Origin: Neelides folsomi
Taxonomy: Eukaryota; Arthropoda; Collembola; Neelipleona; Neelidae
NCBI GenBank assembly: GCA_034687125.1
Contig: JAQGBZ010000033.1
Location: 1-64,000, forward strand
DNA: 64,000 nucleotides
Direction of reading: 5' to 3'
In this document: piece after piece, positions 36,554 through 60,453 of the stretch
Layout of the letters: each line of letters opens with the position of its first letter
Position numbering within the stretch: the first letter of the stretch is position 1
The notes under the pieces: generated by a model
What the model saw: the letters and a program-made list of their open reading frames with translations, nothing else
Database searches by the model: none
What the model was told of the DNA's origin: nothing
Program-made: the position numbers and the translations under genes

Positions 36554-38969
36554 TTAGCTTGAAGCTGGAGGCCAATCGAGTACAATTTCCTGAAAATTAC
36601 ATAAATCGCATCGGTTAAGAAAACAACTATAGTAGTTTTTAATCATTTTTACCTCGACGTCAAGTGCGATTATGTCGGTTTCGGTGTTTAATATTTCAGA
36701 TATTGAAGGTGATGTTCGACCAAAATCTCCGTGAACAAATTCCTTAACATAGGTACCCGCCTGGGTTGTTAAACGCATCTTGAACATTTTATCGTCTGAA
36801 TTCACTCTTTCAGCGTGTAATTCAATAATTGATCTTTCACGTTCAGCAATCGATCTAAATATAGCAATATTTAATTGAATTATGAAATTATGATTGTAAA
36901 CAAGGATTTCAACGAGCTCCAGTAGGTTTTAATCGAGGTATTGAAACTATTAAGCTAATATGCATACCTTCTATGAAGTACACGAAGCGGGGTATTTTGT
37001 TTCAAAATAATCGGCAATGGTAAAGAATTTAAAGTGTTGATCATTTCATTTGTGACAACTGAATAGGGAGTATAGCACAGTGCACAGTATATCTTTGTTT
37101 TAGTTTCTTCTCCATCTTTAATCACATGTAAATCCTTCCTTTAATTATAAATATAAAGATTATACAGAATGCAAAAATTATATAGATACCTATGTAATTT
37201 TATCCGATATTATCTTAAATACTCTATGTATTATCTATGTATAGTAGATAGTCTACTATACATAGATAATACATATTAGGTAATAAGATTTAATTACTAC
37301 TTTTCTACTAATTGCAGATCTCTTATAGAAATTAATGAAGTGCTTTTGTTCAGCTCGTTTTCCATTTCTTTCATCTTTTCTTTAGAAAATCTGGTCTTTT
37401 TTGCGTTATTAATTTCAAGAACAAATGGACGGCCCCTACCTAAAGTTCTTTTGGAAAATAAATTTTAGTATGAATACTTTATTCAATGAAGAATTATCGA
37501 TTTTATCTTTTTATTGTTAGTTGTAATTTATTTATCGATATATTTAAACATTAATTCTTAAATAAATATGTGTAATTACCTAACATCGACATCCTCTCTA
37601 CCAGAAGCAGAGAAAATGGCATCTGTAGTTTTAAAATAAGGCAAAATGTATTCTTTAATTATTTCTTCTATAGAGTTTGTGATTTTAATTTCTCCATCGA
37701 CTGTCCACGGCGTTTGACTTACAATTCTTGAAAATTTACAATAACGACCTAAATAAAAATTTTAGAGAATAAAAGCATTCAATTAAAGATTTTGTAAAAC
37801 ATACCAGCTAAATATAGCGGTGCATGAAAGCAAGAAACGTTTTGAATTTTTAACGGTTTGTCAGGAATTTCGGGAGGAGATTTGAAAAAGGAACAAAAGA
37901 TCTCTCCATTCATATCAGACAAAGTTGAATCAATCATCACTCGAGTTAATGTTGGTTTTCCTTTTCCTTTGTTCCTCTGATAGTTTTTTGAAGATTTCCC
38001 AATAAAATGATCGTGTCTAAAATGTAAATATTCGACAAGAAGTTATTAGGTAAAAATAGTAATTTAATTATAATCATTAATATTGATAATGTATTCCTAC
38101 ATCGGTTTGCATTCTTCTCTGTCATTTTCTAATGTGCAATTAACTTGAATTGTCAAAAGTCCCACGCTCAACCATTCTGATTCTTTATCAATTTCATCCC
38201 TCAACAAATCAGCAAAAAGCCATTTCCAAGCGTTCTTCATCGGGACACCTTCAGGTTTGTACTCGTTAGTACCAGAATAAGCGTAAATATCTGGAAATAA
38301 CTTTTAACGACAAATAAAAATTAACAAAAAATCAAGTTAATATTTATTAAAACAATGAGCAAAAATAATTTCACTTACTTTCTCTAAATAATACCAAATT
38401 GAGAAAGCTCTGATTTGTATAGTCATCGGTAAAGAAAGAACCGGACAATACGAGTTTGCTTCAATTTCACATTTTTTTACTTCGTTGATAATCTAACAGT
38501 GAATAAAAAGTTATACATGTAAAAGGACTATCAAATCGTTAAAGATTTAAAAAGCAATTTCATTCGTTAAACTTATAACATCTTTGTATTAATTGTATTT
38601 ATAGTTATTTAACCATTTGAATTCCTTCATCATCCATAGTTTGTTGAAGAAGTCCTAAACAAGCAGTGCATGTATTTCTCTTCAATTTTTTACTCACATC
38701 TCCATTCTCGTCTTTAATATCAGAGTCAAAAATCTAAAAAGAAATAAAATGTAAAAATACAAGCAAATCAATACAGCCTATTATACGTTTATACAATATA
38801 TTTAATGGTTAGTTAAATTAAGCAGTACTTTAATTGTTTCAGGGTTTCGGTACGAGGACGGATTCCTGAATCCCAAATAGCGGAGAATGCACAATTTGCA
38901 GAGGCCAATTTGCAATAGAACTTTCCCAATTTGCGGTATAAGAGCCTCTTCAATGCAAAACGAGTCCAT
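36554..38969 (-). CDS. PUS10: PUS10, tRNA pseudouridine synthase
   Basis: PUS10 makes pseudouridine at tRNA positions 54/55 and has been tied to microRNA processing. Exons 38829-38969, 38614-38733, 38379-38492, 38101-38300, 37805-38016, 37580-37748, 37301-37447, 36968-37138, 36653-36854 and 36554-36589 give 503 residues (human 529). Zinc ligands of the N-terminal THUMP-like part are CKLC in exon 1 and CTACLG in exon 2. The catalytic Asp lies in SGREDVDVRTLGRGRPF. Further anchors are RIVSQTPWTVDG, QNTPLRVLHRR and GTYVKEFVHGDFGRTSPSI, then the ending VLDWPPASS. The upstream ATG at 39140 was not chosen because its extension has no family match. Alternative acceptors were chosen by phase at 38300 and 37447. 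Head to head with WDFY3. Confidence 0.95.
37226..37274. repeat. Perfect 23-bp inverted repeat with a 3-base loop
   Basis: Arms 37226-37248 and 37252-37274 are exact complements with loop TAG. The repeat lies inside the PUS10 intron between exons 37301-37447 and 36968-37138. It could form a hairpin in RNA or a cruciform in DNA. The stem is too short and the loop too tight for an ordinary microRNA precursor. No flanking duplication was seen. Confidence 0.85.
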
Positions 38970-39765
38970 GTGGATTGTCAATAAATGGAGACGTGGGAAT
39001 TCGGGATCGGTGATGAAAGCGACGAAGATGGAATTCAATCTGGGGGAAAACCGAAGAGTCGGGAATCGGGAACGAGAGAACCTGCTGGAATTGCTGGAAG
39101 CTGGAAAAGTAAAAGGGTATATTCGCGGTTCCTGGTTCAAGATATACTGTATACCAAAGGCGGTGGTTTAGGGCTATATAAGGAGACGACTCACTGTGCG
39201 AATTCGGGAAGAAAATTTATATATATCCATTAAAAACTGTTCGTCTGCGAAGACACTAGTTGACTCCGAGATGAACAACTCGCCCTAATTGCCCTTCATC
39301 CACTTCGATACTTATTTAAGAACATGATCATCGCCATTCCCAAGTTGGTGAAACTTCGTCATCACTTTCAAATGTTTTGAATCGATTTTTGTGCGAGGCG
39401 ATCAATTGAATCTAATTGCCTCCCCTTGTTCATCTCTTTTCCTTTCCTTGAGGAACGTGAATCTTCAAGTGTCAAATTATCCTTTTGTGATCATTATTTC
39501 ATATCTCTCTAGATAGCTGTACACAAAGATTTTCCCATTTAGATCAACAGATAGCCGAAATGATTATTTTTATCATTCGAAAGGATCGATCGCTCCGATT
39601 GTTTCTTGAATTCATTCTACGATAAAAGATTGTTGGTGAACATTGAAAGAAAATGTGCAAAATTAAGGACAACACTTAGGTTGAGATCGAATTAGATTAG
39701 CAAGTAAATTCTGAAGTAGGGAAAATATTCCAATACAAATTAATTCAATCATTCCAAACACGAAG
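38970..39765. promoter_or_regulatory. Shared PUS10/WDFY3 upstream region
   Basis: 796 bp between divergent start codons. The PUS10-proximal part (38970-39330) is richer in G+C than the rest. The leader of WDFY3 must lie in the right-hand part. No clear TATA box or E-box was found. Confidence 0.4.
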
Positions 39766-52621
<12,856 letters not shown>

Positions 52622-54072
52622 ACTTTCAATCATACAAAGATTTTTAAAATTCTATTGAAAATACATAGAAGTATTCTAGTCAATACAAACATAGAGAATA
52701 TAATTTATCATTCACATTCATAAGAATACTTTTTAGATTGATTGATAGTCGAAAGTCGAAATCAATTTATCGGATAACTGTATTGAGATGGCCAATAAGA
52801 GAATTAAAATTTCTAGTTCATAGGCTCCAGATTGTACAATACGTAAATGCTGTTTTTTAAAATACAATTAATGAGAATTAATATATTTAATCTTGAAATG
52901 ATCAATAATTTTAAAATTCAGAGGATATATAAGGAAAAGTGTATAAACTATATTGATGCCTCACGTAGTAATAACTTTTAATGCATATAATGCGCATTTT
53001 AATTGAGTTCTTATAAAGGGAATTACCAATATTTTCAATTTTAATTGAATTATAATTAACAATGTACCTAATACAAATATAATTTTAGAATTTTATCCAA
53101 CTATTCATTCCAAATAATTTTAATGAATTTGTAGTATTTTAAGGTTTAATTTTTAGGATGATAAATAAAAATGATAACTGGTTTAAAAAGTTATAAGATT
53201 AGTTTCATCACGCTATAATATATTTAACGTGCAATCCATCTTACCAATTTATTTACTGTGAAGTACTATGTACCTACTTGGTATTGCTATGATGTACTTT
53301 ACTGATAGTACTTTACTAATTATTTAGTGCTAATATTATGTAAATTAAGATAAAATATATCCATTTCGTTTACCTATTCCAAAAAACAATCATAAATATA
53401 ATTGTATATCATATTATTGTGTATGTTTATTAAGCCAGTATTAACGTTTTTAATTTATTATATATATAATATAAACAAAGGATGTATGGATATTAATCAA
53501 GTCACAATATTTTATTTGAAGAAATAAATCATCTTACAAATAATGAGTTTCTTTTTGTTTATTAGCAATTATAATATCAACAATAAAATGGAATACGCTT
53601 TCATTGCATTAAATATGAAGATTTTGATCACAGTATTCTAGGATTGGGATATCATAATATCAACGCAATATACATAATTCTCATTATGTGATTAAAATAC
53701 ATATTTCGAGAAAAAAAATAATCAAGGAAAGTACTCGTATACGTTGTCGTTCGTATGGCTTATGAGTTATGACTCGTTCTCGTTACTCGCTTGTTGAAAA
53801 TAAATTGCATTGAGACTTTACTTTATAGGCTACAATGAGACTGAAACTTGTGAAAAAATCGAACATCTTTTATTCCAATTCCACATAATGTATTGATGTT
53901 GGAACTGTTGGATAGGTAAAGGTAAAAAGTAATAATAATCGTAAAAAGGTTACCAGTCAAAAGGTCAAAACATACAGAGTAGTTGCAGTTTGCAGTTTAT
54001 TCCTTTAAATTAAATTAAAGTTTAATTTGCGATTAATTTATTTACTGCTAACCCGCTAGAATAACTTGTAAA
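52622..54072. other. Intergenic stretch between WDFY3 and C1D
   Basis: 1.45 kb, very AT-rich, with no open frame or repeat that I can support. The WDFY3 3' end lies at the left and the C1D promoter at the right. There is a short less AT-rich patch near 53740-53810. Confidence 0.4.
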
Positions 54073-54696
54073 ATGGACGGAGAAGTAGAAGAACAGTTAA
54101 AAGTAGTCGAAGACTCAATCGAGCAAATTGGAGAATTATTTAAAGATATTTCAAACCATGATTTTGACGATCTTGTGAAAAATGTAAGCAACAATAAATT
54201 ACAGCACTTATAATTTTGCATTATAAGTGTTTCATATTAAAATATTATTTGATCAAATTATTTTAATTTTTCTTTAGCTGTCCCCTCTCGATCGAGCCAA
54301 GTACGATTTGGCGAATTTATATACAATCAACTCGCTCTTTTGGAGTAAATACCATAATAAATATTCGATATTCATAATTAATTATTTACATAATTATCAA
54401 ATTAATCGCATCATATCTTTATTGTATCATAATATAATATACTTAATTATTTTTGAATAATTTCAGTGTACATTAGATCTTTGGGAGAAGACCCCAATGA
54501 ACACAAAATAACAGAAGAACTTAACCGAATTAAAGAGCAAATGGGACGAGTTAAGGAAATCACTGAAACTGGCCAGAAAAGCAAAATGAGGATTGACAAA
54601 GTCGCCGCTGCACGTATGATAAAACACGAGCTTTGGGAAGCTAAGAAAGGGAACGAGTCCAAGGACACTAACCAAGAAGATGAAAATTGGGATTAA
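54073..54696 (+). CDS. C1D: C1D, nuclear exosome cofactor (Rrp47/Lrp1 family)
   Basis: C1D binds RNA and the exonuclease EXOSC10 and takes part in rRNA processing and nuclear RNA decay. Three exons, 54073-54183, 54278-54344 and 54467-54696, give 135 residues (human 141). The Sas10/C1D helical domain covers most of the protein: LSPLDRAKYDLANLYTINSL, then FWMYIRSLGEDPNEHKI and RVKEITETG, matching human DPLEQAKVDLVSAYTLNSMF and MNRVKEIT. The basic tail after RMIKHELWEAKK is shorter than in human. The start is the first ATG. It shares a nuclear RNA-decay role with NRDE2 elsewhere in this window, but they are 37 kb apart. Confidence 0.93.
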
Positions 54697-56926
54697 AAGT
54701 TTCAAAAAATATATAAATTCATATTTTGCTACAAGGGGTATATTCATAAATTATCTGTTACTATTGTTTTCAATATCTATCATTTAGGTGTATCTTAGAG
54801 CATGTATTATTTCTCCTATTATTTATGCACAATTACAAAGACAACATTATTGTGTCAAAAACATTTGCCAAAATGTCATTCTTTAAGCCTCCACTAAAAC
54901 GCTAAATTTTTCCATTTTTGAAATTATGTGTCAAATCACTGAAAATTGATTACTCTAAAACTAAAATGCTGAATATATTTTAAGAGTGAAATACGTGTTT
55001 CAAACAGTCAAATATTCATTCTATCGGATTTCAAAGTAAGAGATTTCAATTTTTCATCGCTTTTTGGTCATTGAGATTGACTCGAACCTCGGCATAACAT
55101 CGAAAAAAAACTGCCCAATGGTGTCGAAAGGGTTCAAAATAGCTCCGAATTCCTCCAAATCCAACTACATTCCGGTTTTAGAGGGAGTTCATTGCAATTT
55201 ATTTTACTTGATATTATTCGAAGGAGTAGAGTTGAAGGGAGTTTTTGCCTCGGAGACTTCAAACTCAAAAATAAAAACTCCTAGTCTTCATATACATGTT
55301 GGCACTGGAGAGATTTTGGAGCGAGGGATGATTGGGTAATGGGTATTAATATCTAAAGTTTCTATGATCATGCATTATATTTTTCGATTCGTTTTATTTT
55401 AATTTGATCAATGTTCAAGTAGATGAAGTAATATGTGATTGATACCTTACTTAACTGGCAATGTTTTTGTTTTTTGGCAGATATATAATCCATAATAACT
55501 TCAATGACAGTTTGGCATAGCGTTTCTGCAGAATAGTGTGTCCCTGTATATTGTCAAGAAAATTTTTATTTCTATACTAAAATACTTTTTGATGAAAAAA
55601 ACATCCCTAATGATCTATCTCATCTTGGGTGATGTTTCCAATTGTGGGACAAACATCATCATATAGAGAAGACAACATTTAAAAATAGAATTTTTTTTAT
55701 TTAAATCAAAAGATGTGCTCTTTCCGAAAATTAATGTTGAATTTAATTTAATTTCTATATCAAAGCATACATTTATACATGTATTTTTGAAAAGAGACCC
55801 TTGCGGATCTCAACTTTGTATGAAAACGGTGAGGTTTTCAATAATGGGACAAAAACTACTGTAAAGAGCATAAGTATGAGAAGCTCCTGTCAAATTTTGA
55901 AGAAAATCAAAGAATGTCTTTTGCTTTAAAATATCGGTTGAATATAACCCAAAATCGCCTTATACGTATTTACTCCTTTATATATCATACATTAACTAAA
56001 ATGTATTTTACTACATGAAATGAAACACTTTCTAAATATTAATTAAAAATTCTGTCCGTTATTTTGATTTTAGTAAAAATGACTCGCATTTCAAAAAATA
56101 CTATAGTAGTATCATCATCATATATCATTATTTATATCATCTAAAACGCATTTATAATATTTAACTTTAATTAAATAGCTCTTCAAATTGCACTAATAGT
56201 GCAATTATTTTCATTATTTTCATTTATAATCGCGAACACCCTTTTCATTTAATTAAACTAAATTTTATTTTTAAAGTTGCATAATTACAATTATAATTTA
56301 AAGTTGAATAATACTAGCATCAAAGAAAGTAAAAGTATTTGGTATAAAAAGCGTTAGATTGCTCGCATCATTGAGTTTTGTCTCTTTGTGTCAAATACAT
56401 TTACATATTTTGATCAAGTCATTTCTCTATCAGGTCATAGGTCTAGCCGAATTAATAATTATGAATGAGTCAATTCATACTGAATGCGACACGATCTATG
56501 AACATGATCACATGATGTAAAATGAAAGTTGGGGTCGGAGCATAGGGAACAAAGGACAATGAACTCCAAGGTGAAAGGAGAAGGAGCCAATGAGAAAGCA
56601 GCTTTCGTTTCCAACTTTCTCCATTTTTTCTCGTTCTCGCTCATCAATTTTGTTGTAGGAAGCGTCAGACCAAGAGCAATTTTCTCTCGCGTTTTCTTAA
56701 TTTTCTTAGTTTTTTCAACTAGTTGAATTCAATCGACTAATCACTCAACACCCTTCTAACTTGCCAACCCATAATTAACGGTAAGTCGGATTCAACGGAT
56801 TGCCAATTCTTACAATTTCATTCTTTTCTCTAAAGTGAAAATGAGTGAAAATTCGCTATGGGTGGTTGTTGAATTTCAGGTTTTGCTTAGCTATTTATCC
56901 CCTATGTAGATTTGAAAGAAGTTGAA
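54697..56926. other. Intergenic stretch with an unexplained block and degenerate repeats; leader of the CCCH gene at the right
   Basis: 55030-55345 is less AT-rich than its surroundings and carries an uninterrupted 92-codon frame (55064-55339) with no recognised domain. Two diverged copies of about 130 bp, at about 55610-55740 and 55810-55940, share patterns such as GTGATGTTTCCAATTGTGGG and GTGAGGTTTTCAATAATGGG; this looks like an old local duplication or a decayed repeat. At the right, a leader exon ending at 56780 (donor GTAAGT) and an acceptor at 56908-56909 give a 128-bp leader intron for the zinc-finger gene. Confidence 0.35.
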
Positions 56927-58129
56927 ATGGAAGGTCCGGTGAGTACTTCAATTGGTAAATCCTGCAGTTTGGCTAAGGCGGATCGTGAAGATGAGAAGAA
57001 GATGCTTCCATGTCGTTTCTTCATGAGTGGCTACTGCCACAAAGGCACCCGCTGTCGGTTCTACCATCCATCCCAAGCTCTTGCGAATATGGCCATCAAG
57101 GTGCTTTTAAATTAAAATGATTGAAATCTATAGATTTAATTGTATATCCAAAATTACATAAAAACCTTTTTGTAAAATAAATTATATGGTATTGCATATA
57201 AATACTTATAAAAAATCTTAAATGTATGTAAAGGTGCCGGCTCTTCCTATTCATTGGACAATGAGAAATAACATGAACATGGTTCATCCTGGGATCCAAC
57301 CCCAAATGAATCATGCCTATCAACCAACAATGCCTAAGAAGAGTAATCAAAATATGAATTGAATATTATATTACTTGATTATGATTATGATTAATGAAAA
57401 CCATTTATGTAATTTAGAATGACCAACTTAAAAATTGTTAACTCATTAGGTCATTTTCATTTGCCTCACCAGCGGCCAATGGGTAACCAACAACCTTACG
57501 AAGAAATAATGATGTCAGGATATGGATTTGGGCAAGGAAATCAAAACCAACCTGGACCGAATAACTTTCATGATTATGATTTGCCTAATGGGAATCAAGC
57601 AACGCAAAGACCATCATCAGGAGGAAGAATGAACGGATCTCCAGCTTGGACTCCACCTCCAATTAGAACTCCAATGGCTCATCAATCGACATTGTTCAAT
57701 CATATTGACTGGAATGAATTTCTTGCACCGGGACAGCAACCACCTCCGGTGTTTGATGTTGATCGGTAATTAATTCTAACTTGAAATGTTTTTACAATGT
57801 TTTGATATTTAAAGCTTTAAGTAGGGAAAGTACTATATTAAATCCTAAGTTGTAAAATTAGTGATAAGGGAGGGAATTCGAATGGTGGTGGTGAGCCGGG
57901 AGCTGCTGCTAAGCCGGAAGAAGTTCAAGCGAGCAACAGCAATGAGGACATGCCTCCTGAAGGTACTTCAAAGAAAATTCGTGGTCATGTGAATGAAGTG
58001 GAAGGAGATGTCGAGAAGAAGCTTTCTGCCAAGGAAGAGTTTCAGCGCAAAGTGAAAGAGAGGGCTTTGGAGGAAGAACTCGGTTCGGGTTTCAGTGGAG
58101 ATGTGGACATCCATATGGCTTCTCAATGA
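56927..58129 (+). CDS. CCCH zinc-finger protein of unknown family
   Basis: Four exons, 56927-57100, 57234-57342, 57450-57765 and 57862-58129, give 288 residues. One zinc finger of the form C-x7-C-x5-C-x3-H lies at residues 29-47 (CRFFMSGYCHKGTRCRFYH), the kind that usually binds RNA. The rest is low in complexity: a Met/Asn/Gln/Pro-rich middle (about 60-190), then a Gly/Glu/Lys-rich charged C-terminus with EEFQRKVKERALEEELG, likely helical. I do not recognise an orthologue; makorin-like and nucleoporin-associated CCCH proteins share the finger style but not the rest. The ATG at 56927 was chosen because it is the first ATG in frame after the acceptor at 56909. A role in RNA binding is inferred only from the finger. 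Confidence 0.85.
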
Positions 58130-58786
58130 GTCTCATTGCACGTTAATGACTTTAGCAAATTGCATGATCAAACGTTATATAATTTCCAGCATTTAACTAC
58201 ATTCACATCTATACTCTTTCGTTCCTTATTAAATCTGTCATCCATTATAAAAAGAAATAAAAAATGTAATAAAATCAAAAAAATCTTACATTTAGCATTA
58301 TTCCACATCTCATTAAGATTATTTAAGGTTAATTTGAATACAAGAATAGTTAATTGAATTAAGCTTCAATATTAACAATTTCTGCAATTTTAAATTCTTT
58401 TAACTTTTGTGTGAAAGTTGGAAAAGATTGGAGAGGAACAAAGGAACAAGCCAATCCTTGGTTGAGCTGATTCCAACTCTAAAAGTTTCACTATTCCCCC
58501 GTTGATTTAAAAAGTGGGAAATTAGACATTGGAAGTTGGATTTGAATTTTGGAATTGGAGTTGGACTTTGAATCATTCAATCGACATCGACTCTCATCTC
58601 ATCTAATAAATCAAACTAATTTATTATATCAAAAAAGGATATTTAAAAGGTATTTTTACATATTTTAATAATAATAACTATTTTTAATAAACATTGTTTT
58701 CGTACTTTAAGTCTTTAAATTAATTCAAACCGCTCTCATCTGTAACATAATGATAATAATTTTATTTAATTTTATTATTTCTAGAA
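58130..58786. other. Gap between the CCCH gene and ETFB
   Basis: 657 bp. It begins with the zinc-finger gene 3' end. 58425-58600 is purine-rich with repeated TTGGA/GGAATTGGA-like pieces. The CTAG three bases before the ETFB start codon (58781-58784) could be an acceptor for a leader intron. Confidence 0.35.
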
Positions 58787-59919
58787 ATGGCTCTTCGTGC
58801 TCTTGTTGGTTGTAAACGTGTAATTGATTATGCAGTTAAAGTAAGCCATAAATCTCATGAGTAAATTTTATAAACGAAATTTAACATTAGACATCATAAA
58901 TACTTATACGCCAGAAAGTTACGAAACAATATTTACCTGTATGGTTAAATAATTTTTTTTAAATTCTAAAGGTTCGAGTAAAACCTGACAAAACAGGCGT
59001 TGTGACCGAAGGGGTCAAACATTCAATGAACCCCTTTGACGAAATTGCCGTTGAAGAAGCAGTTCGTCTCAAAGAGAAGAAAATAGTTTCGGAAATTCTT
59101 GCTGTCTCTTGTGGACCAACTCAATGTCAGGAAACATTGAGAGTTGCTCTTGCCATGGGTGTGGATCGGGCAATCCATGTTGAAGTTCCCCAGGCTCAAA
59201 GCGATTCACTTCAACCAATTCATATTGCGAAAATGTTGTCAAAATTGGCTATAGAGCAAGACGTTAATCTTATAATTCTTGGAAAGCAGGTGCGTGTTTT
59301 AAAATGTTAAAAAGAGTATCGATAAATATGTTTTGATAGTCTTATGGTTAATGAATAATTATCTTTATTTTATTCTTTAAGGCAATTGATGACGATTGTA
59401 ATCAAACTGCACAAATGACCGCAGCTCTTCTGAATTGGCCTCAAGCTATGTTTGCTTCAAAGGTTAATATTCTTAATATTGTATTAAATACATAAATCTC
59501 ATTGTTTTTCGGTATTAAGATTTATAAATTATAAGGTTGAGAAAGACGGTGATAATTTAACTGTGCTTCGTGAAATCGATGGTGGACTTGAAACGATCAA
59601 AGTTAAACTTCCAGCTGTAATTTCCGCCGATTTACGACTTAATCAACCACGATATGCAACTCTTCCAAATATTATGAAGGCTAAAAAGAAGCCTCTCGAA
59701 AAGAAGACTCCTGCTGATTTAGGAGTGGATATAACTCCTCGACATGACGTAATTTCATTTTATAAGTATTTTTGTAACTCGTAAATTAAGATTGATTTTT
59801 CACAATTTTAAAAATTTTAGGTCATATCTGTCGAAAATCCTCCAACAAGAGAAGCAGGTGCCAAAGTTGCAGATGTTGATGAATTAATAAGCCGACTTAA
59901 AGCTTTGGGAAGAATATAA
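58787..59919 (+). CDS. ETFB: Electron transfer flavoprotein beta subunit
   Basis: ETFB pairs with ETFA in the mitochondrial matrix, binds AMP and helps hold FAD, and passes electrons from acyl-CoA dehydrogenases to ETF-QO. Five exons, 58787-58840, 58972-59289, 59382-59462, 59536-59748 and 59821-59919, give 254 residues (human 255). Diagnostic runs are [40 protein letters not shown], the nucleotide-site region around [20 protein letters not shown], and [20 protein letters not shown], which contains the dehydrogenase-recognition loop. The N-terminus lacks a cleavable presequence, as is normal for ETFB. No ETFA gene is in the window. Start: the only ATG fitting the family N-terminus. Confidence 0.97.
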
Positions 59920-60453
59920 AAGCCTCTTGATTTCGATAAGCCATTTTGTTTTACAAATACTTTAAATATTGAATAGCATAATTAACAATTTGTTATAAAT
60001 TTTAAAATATTTTTTTGATTTATAAGATGGTTTATTGTGGGCTTATTTATCTTAAATCACAAATTAAATATAATGAGAGTGGGAATATTATGCACTTTAA
60101 ACAATAAGAAACATGAATAAAAACTGTACATAATCATGTTATTAGTGATTCAAAATATTTTGGCCAAAATTCAAATTAGGTAAAATGGATATTATTGCAC
60201 TTTTAATTTAATGATGCATACAATATTAAGAACTTATTACAATTTGATGCCAATAATCCAATCTCTTTTTGCCCAGCATGACTTTTATTATTGTTAGCTA
60301 TCTAAACAGCTCCAATGTTTCAAAAGTCTTCATCACTTTATGCATCTATTTTAGTTATATCCATATTACTTGAACATTGTAGCAATATTATCTTAAAGAT
60401 ATTAATCAGTGGAAGTATTCTAGAAGAGATAGTAGGCATAATGTTAAAGAGAT
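59920..60453. other. Tail-to-tail gap between ETFB and the DHRS11-like gene
   Basis: 534 bp, AT-rich, holding the 3' ends of both convergent genes. No other structure is seen. Confidence 0.4.

Noticed and set aside
37226-37274. microRNA precursor
   Set aside because: The stem is 23 bp with a 3-base loop and no extension of pairing, too short for a usual precursor.
38970-39140. Earlier ATG for PUS10 at 39140
   Set aside because: The extra residues show no similarity to PUS10 and are rich in Ser/Arg/Phe from promoter-like sequence. The ATG at 38969 fits the family start.
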